From NCBI GenBank assembly GCA_024345305.1, contig BRON01000004.1, positions 992,001 to 1,056,000 on the forward strand: DNA of 64,000 nucleotides. The letters are read 5' to 3'. The position numbers were made by a program, and so were the translations under genes. The notes under the pieces were generated by a model that did no database searches, was not told the origin of the DNA, and worked only from the letters and a program-made list of their open reading frames with translations. The DNA comes from Mrakia gelida. Lineage: Eukaryota; Basidiomycota; Tremellomycetes; Cystofilobasidiales; Mrakiaceae. This document shows, piece by piece, positions 59,602 through 64,000 of this stretch. How positions within the stretch are numbered: position 1 is the first letter of the stretch; each line of letters starts with the position of its first letter.

Positions 59602-62600
59602 CTAGCACTGATGATCCCTCTTCTTGACGGCTCCCCCGACCCTCCTTCCGTCAATGACCTTCGCGACTCCGACGGAGTTGTCGAGCCAGTCCTGGTTGGA
59701 GGGATCGTTGAGCTTGGTGGTGATAGCGTCGACATCGAGAGCGAGAGTATCAATCACTGTTGAGAAGAGCAAATATAATGAGCAAGGAAGCGAACGACGA
59801 AGGAGAAAATCGCGAGAGGAGACTCACTAAATTGACCAAGCTCGACGTTCTCGTGGTTTCCAGCAAGGACCTCGCTTCCCTTTCCGTAGGCGATGAGGTT
59901 GACTGGAGGTTCGAGGATGAACAGGCGCAGAAGGAGAGAAGACCGTCAGCGATCAGCAGCGAGCGAGACGCAGAGACAAACGACGAAGGAGCGACTCCTC
60001 GGAACTTACCATCAACAGCGGAGTGACCGAGAGTAGTCCACTTGACCATGGATCGTCGAGAAAGAGCCTGAGCGATGTGGATGTCGAGGAAGCTGGGGAG
60101 GAGAAAGAAGGGACAGCGAAAAGTCAGACGCGTGGACGACCGAACGACTAAGACTTCGAGACGTACGACGAGGACTTGTTGTGAGCGACGGCGACCGATA
60201 CCTCAGTAGAGTTGGCGTCGAAGATGGCGTAGGCGGGGAAGATGGTATTGTTGATGTAGCCCGCAAGATCGTCTCCCTTGTAGGCGACGATGTTGGAAGC
60301 GAGGAAAGAGGAGGAGTGTGTGGCGGGCTCGAGAGCGTTGGGAACCCATCCGTACTCGGGAGCACTATCGAAGAGGATATAAATGGATTGAAAGTCAGCT
60401 CGCTGGCATCTCGGAGGGAAGAGGCGTCGACTCCGACGAAGGAGGATCGCGTCGCGTCGTTCGAACTCACCCGGCGAACTGTCCTCCGGCGACAAGTCCT
60501 CCACACTCGTGATCAGCGGCTCCGATGAGGATAGTAGAGTCCTCCTCGTCCTCGTCGATGAAGTCCTTGATCAACTGAACGGCGTTGTTCCACTCGAGGA
60601 TCTGAGAAACGAGGTCGTCGCGTCAGTGGGAGGAAAGTTCGGTGAAGCGAGACGACTTACCTCGTGAAGATGTCCAACGGCATCGTTGGAGTGAGCGGCT
60701 GGTAGGGATGAAACATGAAGCGTTCAAGAATCAGCATTCGGATGCGCGTCGCGGAAGTTATCTCAACTCACCGTGGTCGATTCGCGAACCCTCAACCATC
60801 AAGAAGAAGCCCTTGTCGCTCCCAGCGGTTGCGATCTTGAGAGCTTGAAGAGCAGTTCGGGTCATCTCGGTGAGAGAAGGCTCGACGGAGGCGTTTCGGT
60901 CAACCTCGTAGCTGCAGAAATGGACGCGACGAAGATCAGAATTGCGCGAGCTTCGAATCAAATTCGAGCGGCGATCGCTTGACTCACCTCATGTGTCCGC
61001 TGGTGAAGATGCCCATGAAAGGAAGAGTAGCGTTGTTTCCTCCATCGAGAGCATCAAATCCAGCTCGGGAAGAGAAGAAGTTGTAGCCTGGAACGCGAGT
61101 GAGAAGACGATCAGCACCTGGGCGAAGAAGACGACTTAAACCCAACAGAACCCACCGTTCTCCTTGGCCCGATCGATAGCGTTGATCTGATCGGGCCTGC
61201 ACGACTTGGGGAAGTCGGTGGTGTTGGGCTGGAAGAAGCAGAGTCCCCCTGAAGAGAAAGAGGAGGAAGAAGAATCAGCCTCAAGCTCGAGCGAAGGAAG
61301 TCGCGAAAGTGCAGCTCACCTCCGAGCATGATATCGGTGGTGTGTCCGAGAGGGGTTCCTCCGATGAGCTGGTCAGCAATGACGCTCTCCAAGTCTCGGT
61401 CGTAGGAGTGCGAGCTGAACGACGCGGGAGTGGCCTGGGGGAGAGGAGAGAAGGGGTCGAAGGTCAGATCGTTCGATGGGTGCACGAAGGCGAGACGAGA
61501 AGATGCTTACGTGGGTGATCCTCGAGGTGACGACCAAACCAGTCTTGTATCCCTGAGCCTTGGCAGCCTCGAGAACGGTTCCAACGGGGCTGCAGCAAAG
61601 GAGAGAAGGCATGGTGAGCTTTTGAGCAGCCGCGTCGCGTCGCGTTGAGAGATGAAGAAGAACTCACACGGCGTCGTCGTCGACTCCGATACCTCCGTTG
61701 TAGGTGTGGATAGCCGAGGCGTAGGCGGTTCCAGCGGCGGCGGAGTCGGTGACGAGAGAGTCGGAAGCTCGAGTTCGAACTGGAGAGAAGACGAGGAAAA
61801 GGTGAGGACGCGAACGACGGTCGAAGGATTCGAGTGAAAACTCACCGGATCCGATGTGGATGGTATCAGCGGGGAGCTGCTCGGACCAAGATGTGTTGTG
61901 GAGCCACTGGTAGTAGCTGGAAGAGGGAAGGGAGGAAGACATTGTCAGACTCGGTCTCGAAGAGCGACTCGCGACACAACCTCTTCTTCACTCCCGCGCA
62001 GTTCATCGACGCTCAGTCCGCCCAACACACGTTCAAACAGGTTGCAACGCCTCAAGAAAGGTTGCACTCACTCTCGAGCTGAAGGAAGATCAATGAAATC
62101 GAGAAGCGACAGAGTCAGCGATGCGTCGCGTCTGGATCTCGCCTCGCTCTCAACAATCCCATCTCACGTACCGAAAACTTGGGAAGCGGGTCCGAAACCA
62201 TCAGGAATGGTCATGATCAAGTTCCTGACCTGGAAGAAGGAATCAGCTCGCTGGTCTGTGGAAGTAAAAGGACGAAAACGAGCTCACCTTGGGGGTCTTA
62301 TCGAGCGGTTGGAGAGGCTGGCCGTACTTGTTCTTTCCCTGAGCGACGTTGGGAGGTCCGTAGTCCTTCCTCGATCCATCAGATCCCTTGGGGTTCTTGT
62401 TGGCCTCGACGAGAGGGTAGAAGGTCGAAAGAGCAGGAGCAGCAGCAGGGCAGGTAGGAGCAGCGCCGGAAGCGGTTGAGGTCGAGGTTCCGTTGACGGC
62501 TTGTCGAGCGACGATGCCTCCTGAGGAAGCGTCAGTAGGGATGTAGGATGCCGAAGCGACGGAGGCGAGAGCGAGGAGCTATGAAAAGAAGTCGGGGAAG

Positions 62601-62760
62601 GGAGGGAGGGAGGAGGAGGAAGGAGGGAGATGGGAGGGAAGGAGACGGAAAAAGATCAGCCCTTCGATTCCCTTTCTTTCCCTCCCCGCTCAAAACCCTA
62701 CTAGTCTTTAATTAGGACGGAGATAAGAACACATAAACTCACAGTAGCAGGGAAGATCAT
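59602..62760 (-). CDS. Alkaline phosphatase (PHO8-like), apparently secreted
   Basis: Metal-dependent phosphomonoesterase. ATG 62760 begins MIFPAT, an intron, then LLALASVASASYIP, together a cleavable-looking signal peptide; budding-yeast Pho8 instead has an N-terminal anchor. Motifs: NLIMTIPDGFGPAS (first metal Asp), SDSLVTDSAAAGTAYASA with the catalytic Ser, YKTGLVVTSRITHATPASFS, DLESVIADQLIGG, HTTDIMLGGG, GFFLMVEGSRIDHAAHSNDA (metal ligands), TILIGAADHECGG, and WTTLGHSAVDV with the last metal His. It ends VGGAVKKRDHQC, TAG 59602-59604. More than ten exons; the first coding exon is only 18 nt. No GPI or C-terminal helix is visible. Confidence 0.92.
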
Positions 62761-63505
62761 GGCCGCGGAACTATTGAGTTCTCGAAAACTGAGGAGGTCG
62801 TGGTTTGAGGAGAGAAGGGAAGCGACGGCGGAAAAACAGGTTCCCTCGAGCTTCCCTGGGCAGAGCGTTCCTCCTGAACGAACGTGTTGTCTGGGCGAAG
62901 GATGGCCCTCGTGTAACCCTGCTGCTGAGGGCGGCGAACATCAGCAAATCAATGATGCCGGCCGGAGGAGATGGAGTTGGGTGGAGGATCGAGACGCGTC
63001 GCGGGGAAACGCACGTTCGACGTTTCGCTCGCTGTTGTTTCGAACGGAGGAAAAAAAGAGGAGGAAAGATCTTCAGCTTGTCGCCGGTGTTGTGATAATC
63101 AGGGTGGGTGATGGATCTACCAGACGATGGGAGAGAAATGAGGAGGTCAGCGAGTGAAGAGCTCGATCCGAAACGCAAACTCGCTCGCTATCTCGACGCG
63201 TCGAGGTCGATTTCTCGCCGGAGCTCGATGAGCGTTCCACCTCCCTAGCCTCTGACTTCGAGAGGTAGAGTCCTGAAAACTCACTGCTTCTGATGATCTG
63301 ATCTGAGAGTTCACGTGAGGACGATTGAGTGTCAGGGTCGTGCTGAGGGAATCGAAAGAAAAGATACGAGCAGGACGAGTTCGCTCACCGTCGACGTTTC
63401 GACCTTCAAGCCGCTCCAACTCCTCCTCGTCTGATCCCAGGCACCATACAGGCAGGTTTTCTCAGAAATCAGATGATGAACGTAGACGAAGGCGTATCGA
63501 GATCT
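62761..63505. other. Intergenic region upstream of the phosphatase
   Basis: 745 bases between the phosphatase start and the helicase 3' end, both on the minus strand. It includes two GACGCGTC palindromes (62993, 63195) and purine-rich tracts. No gene or RNA supported. Confidence 0.45.
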
Positions 63506-64000
63506 CTAAGCGTTTCGAGCAGCATCCCTCTTCCTCCTCTTCCCCTCGAGAACAGCTCGCGTCTTCTGCTTCTCTCCGAATCCAGCGTCGTGGAGAGACT
63601 GCAACGAAGGTAAGAGGCGAGAGGTATCAGTACGGTGCCCTTCGAATGAACGAGAGAGCGAAGGGGAAAGATGGAGAAGAGACGAGGCTGAAGCCGAACT
63701 AACCATCGCAGCGACTCGCTTCGCCGTCGAGACCTTGTTGAGATCTTCCAGAACGGCAGCTTCGGGAAGTACGAGCTCAGTAAGAGTAGCCTCTGCAAAA
63801 GAGGAAAGCAGCGGTGAACCCGACCGATCAGCGCGAGCAAGCGAAAGTCCGACGACGGACGACGCGACGAAGATGGTCGTAACAACTCACTGATGACCTT
63901 CTCGATCCCACCGACCAGCTCTGTATCCCTCTCGGTAACCATCGTGACAGCCACACCACCTCGTCCAGCCCTAGCAGTCCTACCAACTCGATGCACGTAA
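63506..64000 (-). CDS. DBP8: DEAD-box RNA helicase, C-terminal part, probably DBP8
   Basis: Partial gene; the 5' part lies beyond the window edge. The first visible residues are [20 protein letters not shown], the conserved motif VI (HRxGRxxR) of the helicase C domain, then [16 protein letters not shown]. Further exons give [28 protein letters not shown] and finally [20 protein letters not shown], stop TAG 63506-63508. The ERD.LV..IE, VL..V..AKR and basic tail pattern match Dbp8/DDX49, an 18S rRNA-processing helicase of the nucleolus; other DEAD-box subfamilies cannot be excluded from this fragment. Confidence 0.8.

Noticed and set aside
63325..63702. Plus-strand frame of 125 codons opposite the helicase 3' end
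   Set aside because: Overlaps the confident minus-strand helicase exons and has only Ser/Arg-rich composition.

Overview
The window reads as a compact, very intron-rich fungal chromosome segment. Most genes are split by many introns of about 45-120 nt with gtgag/gtaag donors, a near-invariant CTGAC-type branch site shortly before the acceptor, and pyrimidine-rich acceptors. Arginine is mostly CGA and glycine mostly GGA. This architecture, together with RSC1/2, ERMES MDM10, verprolin, CDC5/CEF1, GNA1 and DBP8-type genes, fits a basidiomycete yeast. My best guess is Pucciniomycotina (Microbotryomycetes-like), but that placement is inference. No prokaryotic element, CRISPR array, rRNA or convincing tRNA was seen.

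Layout. 0-9.6 kb: PP2A leucine carboxyl methyltransferase (+), a secreted GH3 beta-glucosidase (+), and an unrecognised coiled-coil gene (-). 9.6-22 kb: a large inverted duplication. Each arm carries an F-box-like gene convergent with a small multi-spanning membrane-protein gene, with a conserved non-coding block between them. The roughly 7 kb spacer between the arms holds an unrecognised helical protein, a YOP1/REEP homologue and the splicing factor CDC5/CEF1. 22-35 kb: another F-box-like gene (+), verprolin/WIP (-) with an unusual number of WH2-like repeats, kynurenine aminotransferase (-), MDM10 (+), a frameshifted third F-box-like copy (-) and an orphan membrane protein (+). 36-46 kb: a monoglyceride-lipase-like hydrolase (+), GNA1 (+), a small putative zinc-finger gene (-) and the checkpoint clamp loader RAD17 (-). 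46-64 kb: an RSC1/2 chromatin-remodelling subunit (-), a large Ser/Pro-rich orphan (+), a GPI-type GH16 glucanase (-), a site-2 protease (-), an alkaline phosphatase (-) and the 3' end of a DEAD-box helicase, probably DBP8 (-), cut by the window edge.

The genes are mostly independent housekeeping functions rather than one pathway. The part most worth attention is the F-box-like family. Three close relatives and one distant one lie within 25 kb. Two of them end in a hydrophobic tail, one has lost that tail to two consecutive stop codons, and one carries a frame-breaking deletion in the F-box exon. Exon coordinates are hand-derived from splice motifs and homology; spans run from start codon to stop codon and include introns.
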